Shown: positions 6,453-12,434 of the stretch, piece by piece
Layout of the letters: every line of letters starts with the position of its first letter
How positions within the stretch are numbered: position 1 is the first letter of the stretch
NCBI GenBank assembly: GCA_007128275.1
Contig: SKXR01000067.1
Coordinates: forward strand, 1-12,434
Direction of reading: 5' to 3'
DNA from: Kiritimatiellia bacterium
GTDB lineage: Bacteria > Verrucomicrobiota > Kiritimatiellia > SLAD01
DNA: 12,434 nt
Made by a program: the position numbers and the translations under genes
The notes under the pieces: model-generated
Seen by the model: only the letters and a program-made list of their open reading frames with translations
Told to the model about the DNA's origin: nothing
Databases searched by the model: none

Positions 6453-7283
6453 CTAGCGTACCCGACCGGCCAGAATTCGTCCCAACCCGATCCGCCCCTT
6501 GCCCGGTAGGCGACGGATGAATTCCGCGCTGAGCCGAACCCGGTGCGTCTTCGGATCGTCCGGTTTGTTGGCGCGCCGGCCGGGCAACGTCCCCCACCAA
6601 AAGGTTTCATAGCCCAGATCCCGTGCGTCGCGCATCGCGTCCTCCGTGCCGGTGTACATGGGAAACGCCAAATGCGTTACGCGCTTCTTCAACCGCGATT
6701 CCAATTCCTCCTTCGCGCGCGCCAAATCCTCTTTCACCGTTCCGGGCGCTATTTCCTGCTGGATGCCACGGCTGTATTCCGGATCAATGCCGACCAGATC
6801 CAGCGGTTCGGGCCAGTGCGGGATGTACCGGTGCGCATGCGTATGCGCCTGCACGTTGACATGCCTGGACGTATCCATTTCGCGCAGTTCGCCCCACGTG
6901 CACGGCCGCGCCACATCCGGCAACTCGTACCTATCGCGATGAAATGCGGTGGCCACAAACGCCGTCGCATAGAATCCAAACTTTTTCAGGGCGGGATAAA
7001 GGACGGTATACAGGTCATGCGCGCCGTCATCCACGGTCAACGCGACCGTCTTGTCCGACGCCACCGCCCCCACCTTATCCGCCGTCACCGTTTCATAGCC
7101 GTTCTCTTTGAGAAATAAGAAGTCCGACTCGATCGCAGCCGGATCGGCAGCGTGGTAACAAAACACCGGGACACCGTCGGGCAACCCTTCGGGGTGCCTG
7201 CCGGTGACGAACGACGGGAAACCGCGCCGAAACAGGGCTTCCATATCCGGCCAATTCTTTCTCCATGACAGACGGAGATTCAT
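6453..7283 (-). CDS. Polysaccharide deacetylase family protein (NodB-like, CE4)
   Basis: A 276-residue protein with the NodB-homology fold. Motif 1 is TVDDGAHD (83-90), with the catalytic and metal-binding Asp pair D85/D86. Motif 2 is HTHAH (H147 and H151, the metal-binding HxxxH). LAFPMYTG is the likely motif 3, in an altered form. An upstream FCYHAAD (41-47) matches the start of the fold in PgaB/IcaB-like members. It removes acetyl groups from N-acetylated sugars of a polysaccharide or a lipid-linked precursor. No clear signal peptide is seen, so a cytoplasmic or membrane-associated role on the precursor is possible. ATG 7283 overlaps the upstream glycosyltransferase stop as ATGA, so the two are translationally coupled. 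The stop codon is followed by the TTCCAA palindrome cluster. Confidence 0.88.
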   Translation of the reverse strand: MNLRLSWRKNWPDMEALFRRGFPSFVTGRHPEGLPDGVPVFCYHAADPAAIESDFLFLKENGYETVTADKVGAVASDKTVALTVDDGAHDLYTVLYPALKKFGFYATAFVATAFHRDRYELPDVARPCTWGELREMDTSRHVNVQAHTHAHRYIPHWPEPLDLVGIDPEYSRGIQQEIAPGTVKEDLARAKEELESRLKKRVTHLAFPMYTGTEDAMRDARDLGYETFWWGTLPGRRANKPDDPKTHRVRLSAEFIRRLPGKGRIGLGRILAGRVR

Positions 7284-8446
7284 ACACGGGTGCCCTCAAA
7301 GGTTCCGTCCAGCAGGGTCCCGTATATCGCGGTCAAATCGCGGACGTGCGCTCTTACCGAGAATTCGTTCGCCCGCCGTTGTCCGTTTTCCGTTAGACGC
7401 CTCGCCAAGATCCGATCCGTCAGCAGTCGGTCGAGCTGCTCCAACAGATGCGGCACATTGCCGGAAGGCGCCAACAATCCTGTGGCTTGATCTTCGATCA
7501 GTTCGGGGAGCCCCCCGACATTGAACGCGGCCACCGGACACCCGGCGGCCATGGCCTCGAGCGCGGTATACCCCAACCCTTCGCGAAGCGACGGGATGAC
7601 AATGACATCGGAAACACCCAATATGGCCGGCACATCATCGCGATGACCCGTGAAAATGACCCGCTCTTCCAACTCCAGCGACTTCACCAAGTCGTGCAAA
7701 GGCTGACGCAACGGGCCATCACCGACAATCAGCAGGCGTACAGCGGGCCGGGCTCTCAACCATTCCGCACTTGCGCGAAGGAAAGGGTCATGCCCCTTTT
7801 CCGGTGACAAGCGGCCGATGATGGCTACGACCTGATCGGTGTCGGCGAGGTTCAGGTCCCGGCGCAGGTCCCGCCGGTCCCCGACGGACAGGGCGACGTA
7901 CCGCTCGGCGGGCAATGCATTGTACAGCACCCGCACTCGGTCTCGTGGCAGGCCCATGGTGTTCACGGCGTACTCACAAACCGCTTTCGAGATGCCCACA
8001 CAACCATCTGTCCAGCCGGCAAACATCTGTTGCAGGGTCTTGGTCACCGGATCCAGCGGGTTCGTGTCGTGCAAATGCGCAAGAAAACGGGCGCCCGTTC
8101 GCCTTGCCGCAAGCCGTCCCAACAAGATCCCTTTCATACCGGCCGCATGCACCACGTTGACTCGCCGTTCGCGAATCAGGCGGATGAGATCGCCCATTGC
8201 CCGAATATCCCATTTCCCGCGGTTGAGGAAGATCGGCTTGATCCCGTCCGCCTCCAAGCGCTCTGCCGTCGGATGCCGGTCACGCAAGAAGCACACCGTC
8301 AACGGGATACCGGTTTGTTTCAGGGCGGGCAGGACATTGAGGAAATAGGTCGTGGCCCCGTGGATTAGTCCTTCGGCATAGCCGAGATGGTCGCTCAAGA
8401 AGAGGACGTTCGGGGTCGTGTCAGCCTGTTTATGGTCTTCTGGCAT
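7280..8446 (-). CDS. Glycosyltransferase family 4 (GT-B fold)
   Basis: A 388-residue cytoplasmic or membrane-associated glycosyltransferase. The N-terminal half has the GT4 acceptor-side motif GATTYFLNVLPAL (30-42), in the position of the GGA(E/Q)xxxxxL block. The C-terminal half has GRLSPEKGHDPFL (211-223) and the donor-binding block from S286, with the GT4 EX7E motif E289...E297, then GCPVAAFNVGGLPELI. It transfers a sugar from a nucleotide donor with retention of configuration; donor and acceptor are not predictable. ATG 8446 is chosen because GAGAAGG (8450-8456) lies just upstream; the frame extends to 8506 but those 20 codons lack signals and would cross the divergent promoter region. 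The stop overlaps the deacetylase start by 4 bp, so this is a two-gene operon building and then deacetylating a glycan. Confidence 0.93.
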   Translation of the reverse strand: MPEDHKQADTTPNVLFLSDHLGYAEGLIHGATTYFLNVLPALKQTGIPLTVCFLRDRHPTAERLEADGIKPIFLNRGKWDIRAMGDLIRLIRERRVNVVHAAGMKGILLGRLAARRTGARFLAHLHDTNPLDPVTKTLQQMFAGWTDGCVGISKAVCEYAVNTMGLPRDRVRVLYNALPAERYVALSVGDRRDLRRDLNLADTDQVVAIIGRLSPEKGHDPFLRASAEWLRARPAVRLLIVGDGPLRQPLHDLVKSLELEERVIFTGHRDDVPAILGVSDVIVIPSLREGLGYTALEAMAAGCPVAAFNVGGLPELIEDQATGLLAPSGNVPHLLEQLDRLLTDRILARRLTENGQRRANEFSVRAHVRDLTAIYGTLLDGTFEGTRV

Positions 8447-8449
8447 GGT

Positions 8450-8456
8450 CCTTCTC
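8450..8456 (-). promoter_or_regulatory. Shine-Dalgarno of the GT4 gene (decides its start)
   Basis: GAGAAGG on the minus strand, three bases before ATG 8446 counting from the last G. It supports 8446 rather than the in-frame ATG at 8506. Confidence 0.65.
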
Positions 8457-8479
8457 AATGAGTGACTGTAGCAAAAGGC

Positions 8480-8492
8480 GACGTGAAACGTC
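8480..8492. promoter_or_regulatory. Small inverted repeat GACGT-GAA-ACGTC in the divergent promoter region
   Basis: Perfect 5-bp arms around a 3-bp centre, located between the divergent GT4 gene and the GIExFL-repeat gene. Its site and form would suit a dimeric regulator controlling both, but a short palindrome like this is expected by chance at modest frequency. Confidence 0.25.
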
Positions 8493-8508
8493 ATGCACAT
8501 TCCCATCC

Positions 8509-8537
8509 TTGCCGCCCTATGACCGAAAGCGTATCAT
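8509..8537 (+). promoter_or_regulatory. Candidate promoter overlapping the start of the GIExFL-repeat gene
   Basis: TTGCCG (8509-8514, 4 of 6), a 17-bp spacer and TATCAT (8532-8537, 5 of 6). The start point expected 7-8 bp further on is the A of ATG 8545. If real, the message would be leaderless and translation would begin at 8545 rather than 8536. Confidence 0.35.
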
Positions 8538-9222
8538 GCCGTCAATGAACAGCGTCGCACATCCTTATCTATTCCGTATCAGCGCGCTTCTGGCCTTCGT
8601 CCTCTTGACGGGGGGCGTCCTGACAGCATTTCCCGATCCACCCGCGGGCGAAGCCGATCAGCCGCCGGAAGGCGAATTCTGGGCGGATTATCAGGACCCG
8701 CCTGAAACGCCCCGCTTCCGCTTATCCGCGCTGGTCCGCACGCTGGATACCACCAAGGCGGGAATTATCGATACGGAAACAGGGCGTTCATACTTTCTCG
8801 CTGTGGGCGAGGAAGAAGACGGCGTGCACTTGTTGGAGGCGGATTACAACCGTGAGTCCGCTGTCATCCAATCCGCCGATGAGCCGCACTACCTTGTGCT
8901 GGATTATGGGGACGAGATCGACATGGAAGAGTACGACAGCCGCCCCGCTATTTTTCGGGGCGCAGGGATCGAGGCGTTTCTGGAAGAACACCCTGAGGCG
9001 GAATGGAAATACGTCACGGAGATCGATTTCAGCGGACTCGAACTTCTTCCCGAATCAGAATCCGAAGACGACATCGTGGTCGACGAGGACGACTTGGGCG
9101 AAGGGATCGAGGCGTTTCTGGAAATGCATCCCGAATACCGCGAGCGGGTTCGAGAACCGGCGGTCGGGCGCGGCGAGGGCATCGAACGGTTTTTGCAACA
9201 ACCGGACCAACCGGTGTATTGA
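8536..9222 (+). CDS. Exported protein of unknown function with three GIExFL repeats
   Basis: I do not recognise a family. The protein has 228 residues from ATG 8536 (225 from ATG 8545; the frame extends to 8458, but those codons look non-coding). Residues 11-32 form a signal peptide or N-terminal anchor, followed by a Pro/Glu-rich linker (33-60). Residues 60-125 look like a small beta domain (RLSALVRTLDTTKAGII...GRSYFLAVGEEEDGVHLLEADY). That layout recalls, weakly, the periplasmic domains of GspC/PilP-like secretion proteins. The rest is very acidic and carries three motifs G-x-G-I-E-x-F-L at 142-154, 188-200 and 213-223, the first two nearly identical (GIEAFLE-x-HPE). It converges with the SGNH gene, whose stop is only 7 bp away, and is divergent from the GT4 gene. 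Confidence 0.7.
   Translation: MPSMNSVAHPYLFRISALLAFVLLTGGVLTAFPDPPAGEADQPPEGEFWADYQDPPETPRFRLSALVRTLDTTKAGIIDTETGRSYFLAVGEEEDGVHLLEADYNRESAVIQSADEPHYLVLDYGDEIDMEEYDSRPAIFRGAGIEAFLEEHPEAEWKYVTEIDFSGLELLPESESEDDIVVDEDDLGEGIEAFLEMHPEYRERVREPAVGRGEGIERFLQQPDQPVY
8964..9123 (+). repeat. 22-bp perfect direct repeat within the GIExFL gene
   Basis: A 22-bp stretch at 8964-8985 recurs without change at 9102-9123, 138 bp (46 codons) later. It encodes the GIEAFLE core of the first two protein motifs. Identity including third codon positions suggests a fairly recent internal duplication; the third motif (around 9172-9201) has diverged. Confidence 0.85.
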
Positions 9223-9228
9223 CACGTC

Positions 9229-11034
9229 TCACCAGATGAAGGTGCGACCCAATCCGGATTCGCTCTCCAGAATCAACCAACGCCCAGTGTCCGGATCATA
9301 GACGGCGACATCGTCTTTGCCGTCACCGTCGTAATCCGCAACAACGGGCACCGCGGGGCGATACCCCCATTGTACGACAGTCGAGCCTCCACCACTCATG
9401 CGGATATGCCAATTGCCGGTGCCCGGATGATAGGCCGCAATATCCGTAATCCCGTCGCCGTCATAGTCGCCGGGTACGGGGACCATGGCGGAATTCCCCC
9501 ACTGGACACGCTCCAGTTGTCCGTCCGAACTGCGCAGAATGGTCCACACCGCGCTCCCACGATTGAACAGGGCCAAATCGTGTATTCCGTCTCCGTCGAA
9601 ATCGCCCAACACGGGAATATCGAGCGCGGTGCCAAATTGTTGAATGACCACGCTTCCGCCCGAACTCGGGCGATATCCGAAAGCGCCATAGTTGGGCGCG
9701 TACACGGTCAGATCCGGGATTCCGTCGCCGTCGTAGTCACCGATGATCGGCAACGATTGACGGCGCAATCCGAAAGACTCAATCCGCCGGCCCTCCTGGC
9801 TTCGCCAGATATGGAAACGGCTCCGTCGGGGATCGTACGCCACAAGGTCGGCTTTTCCATCTCCGTCAAAGTCGGCTGTCATCACGTGATTGCCCGTGAA
9901 CCCCCAATTCTTTATGACGACCTGATCCGTCTCGGAAGACCAATACCGCCAATTGCCTGTCGGCCCCCAGAACGTCGCGGGATCGGCATACCCATCGCCA
10001 TCGTAATCCGCGGCTACCGGCGTATGTCGCATATGATTCCGGATTGCCTCGGCCACGTTACGGTGCGTCGCCGCATTCGGATGGCTTCCGTCCGTATATT
10101 GGAGGCGCACGGCGCCATGGACATCAAAGAGATGGCCGTGTCCGGCCGCCTGCCGGTTCAACGCATACTGTATGGCGCGGTTACGCGTTCGCCCGTTGAG
10201 GAAGAAGTTGAGCGCGATGATATGGGAATCGGGCATGTGCAGGCGGGCCTGCTGTACCGCCTCTTCGAAACGCCTGAAGAAATCCCTTTCGCTCCAATGT
10301 CGATTATTCGAGCCAATATTCAGAAACAGGAAATCCGGTTGCGGCGGCTGCAGCAGCACCCCTCCCTGGAAATAGCCGATCTTCTGCCAGAACGTCCGCA
10401 GAGATTCACCGGAGAACCCGCGAATCCGGTACGGCGCGTCTTTCATGCGCGACAGGAAGTAGCCGTAACTCAGCGTCCCGTCCATAGTCGCCAGTTCATC
10501 GCCGCTACCGCCCAGCACGCGCATGGCGTGGGTAATGGAATCGCCGGTGAATTCAAGCGACCAAGGCCCTTCCGGTTCGGTGGCCGGAAATAATTCGGAT
10601 TCGTCCCCCAATGTCAGCCCGTAGAGTTGAAAGCGGGGCTGTCCTCCGGCAAACGCGCGGCCGCTCAGGTAGGACATGTAGTTGACCTCAAACTCCACGG
10701 GCACGTTCGGCGCATTCAGAACGACGGATTGATTGATCGTGCGCACCGTCCCTCCGTCTGTACCCAGCGGACGGATCTTCAGCTTGGAGGGATGGTCGGG
10801 GTAGTTGCGAATATCGAGGGTAGCGGAGCCCTGAAGGCGGATGCGCACATGACTCCCCGGATACAGGGTGTAGAATGAGCTTCCTTCAGCGCGCCATGCC
10901 CCCATGTACACCAAGCGGGTGTCATTCGCGGGGATGTATGTAGCGTGCCCTGTCCCTGCCGAAAATATCCAGACAGGAAACACTAACGCGATGGTGAGAA
11001 AGATACGGGAAAGCGGACTGGCATGACGGTTCAT
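9229..11034 (-). CDS. Secreted SGNH/GDSL esterase (CE2-like) with six FG-GAP/VCBS repeats
   Basis: A 601-residue protein with three parts. A signal peptide (residues 1 to about 31) is followed by a beta-rich domain to about 155, then an SGNH hydrolase: GDSIT with Ser166, NIGSNN with Gly241/Asn243, and DGSH with Asp315/His318. This jelly-roll plus SGNH layout resembles carbohydrate esterase family 2, which removes acetyl groups from polysaccharides. Residues 343-600 hold six repeats, each with a D-x-D-G-D-G-x-x-D calcium-type loop, starting at 343, 388, 433, 478, 523 and 567 (step 45, once 44). These FG-GAP/VCBS repeats probably form a propeller used for adhesion or substrate contact. No PEP-CTERM or LPXTG anchor is seen. 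ATG 11034 is chosen because of GGAG at 11040-11043; the frame extends to 11055. It faces the GIExFL gene tail to tail with a 6-bp gap. Confidence 0.9.
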   Translation of the reverse strand: MNRHASPLSRIFLTIALVFPVWIFSAGTGHATYIPANDTRLVYMGAWRAEGSSFYTLYPGSHVRIRLQGSATLDIRNYPDHPSKLKIRPLGTDGGTVRTINQSVVLNAPNVPVEFEVNYMSYLSGRAFAGGQPRFQLYGLTLGDESELFPATEPEGPWSLEFTGDSITHAMRVLGGSGDELATMDGTLSYGYFLSRMKDAPYRIRGFSGESLRTFWQKIGYFQGGVLLQPPQPDFLFLNIGSNNRHWSERDFFRRFEEAVQQARLHMPDSHIIALNFFLNGRTRNRAIQYALNRQAAGHGHLFDVHGAVRLQYTDGSHPNAATHRNVAEAIRNHMRHTPVAADYDGDGYADPATFWGPTGNWRYWSSETDQVVIKNWGFTGNHVMTADFDGDGKADLVAYDPRRSRFHIWRSQEGRRIESFGLRRQSLPIIGDYDGDGIPDLTVYAPNYGAFGYRPSSGGSVVIQQFGTALDIPVLGDFDGDGIHDLALFNRGSAVWTILRSSDGQLERVQWGNSAMVPVPGDYDGDGITDIAAYHPGTGNWHIRMSGGGSTVVQWGYRPAVPVVADYDGDGKDDVAVYDPDTGRWLILESESGLGRTFIW

Positions 11035-11039
11035 AACGG

Positions 11040-11043
11040 CTCC
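11040..11043 (-). promoter_or_regulatory. Shine-Dalgarno of the SGNH esterase gene (decides its start)
   Basis: GGAG on the minus strand, five bases before ATG 11034. It supports MNRHASPLS as the true N-terminus, which also begins the signal peptide; the ATG at 11055 has no such site. Confidence 0.65.
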
Positions 11044-11071
11044 ATGGCATTCCATCTAAATAGCTCTTTTG

Positions 11072-11098
11072 ACTATATTGTAACGCCCACGCTATCAA
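11072..11098 (-). promoter_or_regulatory. Candidate promoter of the SGNH esterase gene
   Basis: On the minus strand, TTGATA (11098-11093, 5 of 6) and TATAGT (11077-11072, 5 of 6), separated by 15 bp, which is short of the usual 17. The stretch is AT-rich compared with its surroundings. It would leave a 5' leader of about 30 nt carrying the GGAG site. Confidence 0.35.
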
Positions 11099-11130
11099 AC
11101 CCTTAATGTCGGACCATGTAAACAACTAAA

Positions 11131-12434
11131 TCATGGCTTGGATGATTTTCGGCGGAAGGCCCGGCCCAGAAGCACGAGGCCCGGGATCAGGGCGACCGCC
11201 GTGCTAAAGGCATATAACAGATGCTGGCCCATCGCCAACACGGCCAGTGCAACGAAGTAGAAAAGCCACAGTCGCCCGGCGTGAAACCGACCAACACACA
11301 GACGCAGGAGGCCCGCCATTGCCGCGAGGAGAAGGATGGCCACGGGAATGATCCCGTATTCAAAGGCCAGGTCGACATAGGTGTTATGCGCGTGTGCAAA
11401 GTACATGCGGGCGCGGCGCGGGGCAGCGCGGTGAAACGAAGCCCATGTGCCGGCGCCGTCGCCCCGCCAGAGTGAATGTTCATGGAGTCGGTCCCACGCG
11501 AGTTTCCACATGTGCGTTCGTGCCGCGTCGACCTTTTCCAAGCGTTCCGTCAGCGGGACCGATTCGTCGTGCTCTTCCGGCTCATCCTCGTCCTTACCGG
11601 AAACATACCGCCTCATCCTTCTCTCGAGTTGCCGTTTCTGCGCTTCCGACAACTGATCGGATTCCAAGAGTCGTTCGGCCATTCGATAGCGCGCCTCGGG
11701 CGATGAACGCACCAGGAGATCCTTGACATGCACCCGCAAAAGGGACGCTTGGCCATCGGCGCCGAGACGCCATCCCCACAGCGCGGTTATTCCAAGAGCC
11801 AACACAAACGTCAACACCGCGTACCGACGATAACCGGCGGGCAAGCGGTAGTGTTGGCGCAGTTTACGTCTGCGCGTCCGATTCCACATGGCCGGCGCCA
11901 TGAGTAGCAGCCCCAGCCCCATCAACACCAACACGGTCAAACGGAACGCCAATTGCTCGATGAGGATCAACGGGATCATCAAACCGATCAGGCCCATGGT
12001 GAAGGCAAACCGTTTGCGTCCCAGTGGGATGAAGAGCCAAGGCAATCCCAGCGCCATGACAAAGGACATGTAGTGTTGATTGTACCCGGCTCCGTGGAGC
12101 AGGCGCCCCTTGAACGCCCCGTAATTGCTGGTGCCCAGGAAGCGGTGCGGCTCGTGCCAGGGCAGGATCGCCGTCGCGTAGTTGGCGAGGATCGCCATGA
12201 CGGCGGCATACAGAAACGCGGCGGCCAGGCGATGGGTCGAAAAATATTCGCGGCGCCCGATCAGCAGCACGCACAACCCGGTGAGAAGCAGGCGGTCCGC
12301 CGTTTGTCGGAACGCAAAGATGGCCCATACGGCCTGGGGCTGAAACCATTGCTGAAGAAGTTGTGAAGAGGTGAACCGGGACAGATTTTCAAAGCGATCG
12401 ACATAATCGAGCGGCCACGAGTAGAACCCCACGA
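11131..12434 (-). CDS. O-antigen ligase/polymerase (Wzy_C family), N-terminus cut by the window
   Basis: The frame runs to the right edge with no real start; the first complete codon (GTG at 12432) encodes residue 1 of a partial protein of 433 residues. At least seven hydrophobic segments are visible (around 48-60, 70-90, 122-137, 143-160, 165-183, 204-221, 360-410). Between 225 and 345 lies a large extracytoplasmic loop. The loop ends in the family's AARTHMWKLAWDRLHEHSLW and GDGAGTW, followed by HAHNTYVDLAFEYG (347-360), the H-N-x-Y...E-x-G signature of Wzy_C. Such proteins join O-antigen to lipid A core (WaaL) or polymerise lipid-linked repeat units (Wzy); sequence does not separate the two roles. 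The loop has an unusual charged insert (KDEDEPEEHDES, 280-291). It is the leftmost gene of a minus-strand block that continues outside the window. Confidence 0.85.
   Translation of the reverse strand, partial: VGFYSWPLDYVDRFENLSRFTSSQLLQQWFQPQAVWAIFAFRQTADRLLLTGLCVLLIGRREYFSTHRLAAAFLYAAVMAILANYATAILPWHEPHRFLGTSNYGAFKGRLLHGAGYNQHYMSFVMALGLPWLFIPLGRKRFAFTMGLIGLMIPLILIEQLAFRLTVLVLMGLGLLLMAPAMWNRTRRRKLRQHYRLPAGYRRYAVLTFVLALGITALWGWRLGADGQASLLRVHVKDLLVRSSPEARYRMAERLLESDQLSEAQKRQLERRMRRYVSGKDEDEPEEHDESVPLTERLEKVDAARTHMWKLAWDRLHEHSLWRGDGAGTWASFHRAAPRRARMYFAHAHNTYVDLAFEYGIIPVAILLLAAMAGLLRLCVGRFHAGRLWLFYFVALAVLAMGQHLLYAFSTAVALIPGLVLLGRAFRRKSSKP

Noticed and set aside
6271..6610. Two minus-strand open frames (106 and 109 codons) across the repeats and deacetylase end
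   Set aside because: They run in other frames of the deacetylase gene and through the palindromic repeats, with no family features or ribosome site.
8447..8506. Longer N-terminus for the GT4 protein from ATG 8506
   Set aside because: GAGAAGG directly before ATG 8446 supports the shorter form, and the added residues do not resemble a GT4 start.
8458..8535. Longer N-terminus for the GIExFL protein
   Set aside because: The extra 26 codons give a basic, Cys-containing stretch before the signal peptide and lie in the divergent promoter region.
9370..10593. Plus-strand open frame of 407 codons opposite the SGNH gene
   Set aside because: It is the mirror of a gene with clear GDSIT, NIGSNN and DGSH motifs and six calcium-type repeats; the antisense product has no recognisable family and arises from GC-rich codon bias.
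11040..11130. Rho-independent terminator after the Wzy_C gene
   Set aside because: No stem followed by a T-run is seen on the minus strand; the AT-rich stretch fits better with the SGNH promoter.
1..12434. Exosortase/PEP-CTERM system
   Set aside because: The gene mix resembles such loci, but no exosortase gene and no PEP-CTERM tail is present in any protein here.

Overview
The window (about 12.4 kb, GC-rich) looks like chromosomal DNA from a Gram-negative bacterium. Signs of this are a predicted lipoprotein with a lipobox, a fragment ending like an outer-membrane beta-barrel, several Sec signal peptides and a cell-surface polysaccharide gene set. Two features make me lean, weakly, towards the PVC group (Verrucomicrobiota/Kiritimatiellota-like): the FG-GAP/VCBS-repeat hydrolase and the intergenic TTCCAA-CGA-TTGGAA palindromes. 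I recall both as common there but cannot test it. No rRNA, tRNA, transposase, integrase, CRISPR array or defence gene is visible.

Layout, left to right. (1) 2-109 (+) is the 3' end of a probable outer-membrane beta-barrel gene. It overlaps, tail to tail, the end of a serine-hydrolase (beta-lactamase/CubicO-like) lipoprotein gene on the minus strand (73-1191). (2) 1329-5965 (+) is a compact four-gene run: NAD-dependent epimerase/dehydratase, glutamine-hydrolysing asparagine synthetase-like amidotransferase (asnB), left-handed beta-helix acyltransferase and a YbhN/LPG-synthase-TM family membrane protein. Intergenic gaps are 36, 3 and 2 bp, so it is very likely one operon for modifying and exporting a surface glycan. 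(3) 5966-6452 is a 487-bp gene-free stretch between convergent genes. It is filled with hairpins, three near-identical tandem copies of a roughly 97-bp repeat, and three small palindromes. (4) 8446-6453 (-) is a two-gene operon of GT4 glycosyltransferase and polysaccharide deacetylase with an ATGA overlap. (5) 8536-9222 (+) is a divergent gene for a small exported protein of unknown function with three GIExFL repeats. (6) 11034-9229 (-) encodes a secreted SGNH/GDSL esterase (carbohydrate esterase family 2-like layout) fused to six evenly spaced FG-GAP/VCBS calcium-type repeats. (7) 12434-11131 (-) is an O-antigen ligase/polymerase (Wzy_C) membrane protein, cut at its N-terminus by the window edge.

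How the genes work together (inference): sugar precursors or the polymer are modified by the epimerase, the amidotransferase and the acyltransferase. GT4 adds sugars, the deacetylase removes N- or O-acetyl groups, the Wzy/WaaL-like protein polymerises or ligates the chains, and the SGNH esterase may trim acetyl groups outside the cell. The set resembles exopolysaccharide loci of exosortase-bearing bacteria, but no exosortase or PEP-CTERM protein is seen here. I found no clearly new defence or mobile system. The least explained parts are the tandem-palindrome array at 6037-6354, the palindrome trio at 6371-6445 and the GIExFL-repeat protein.
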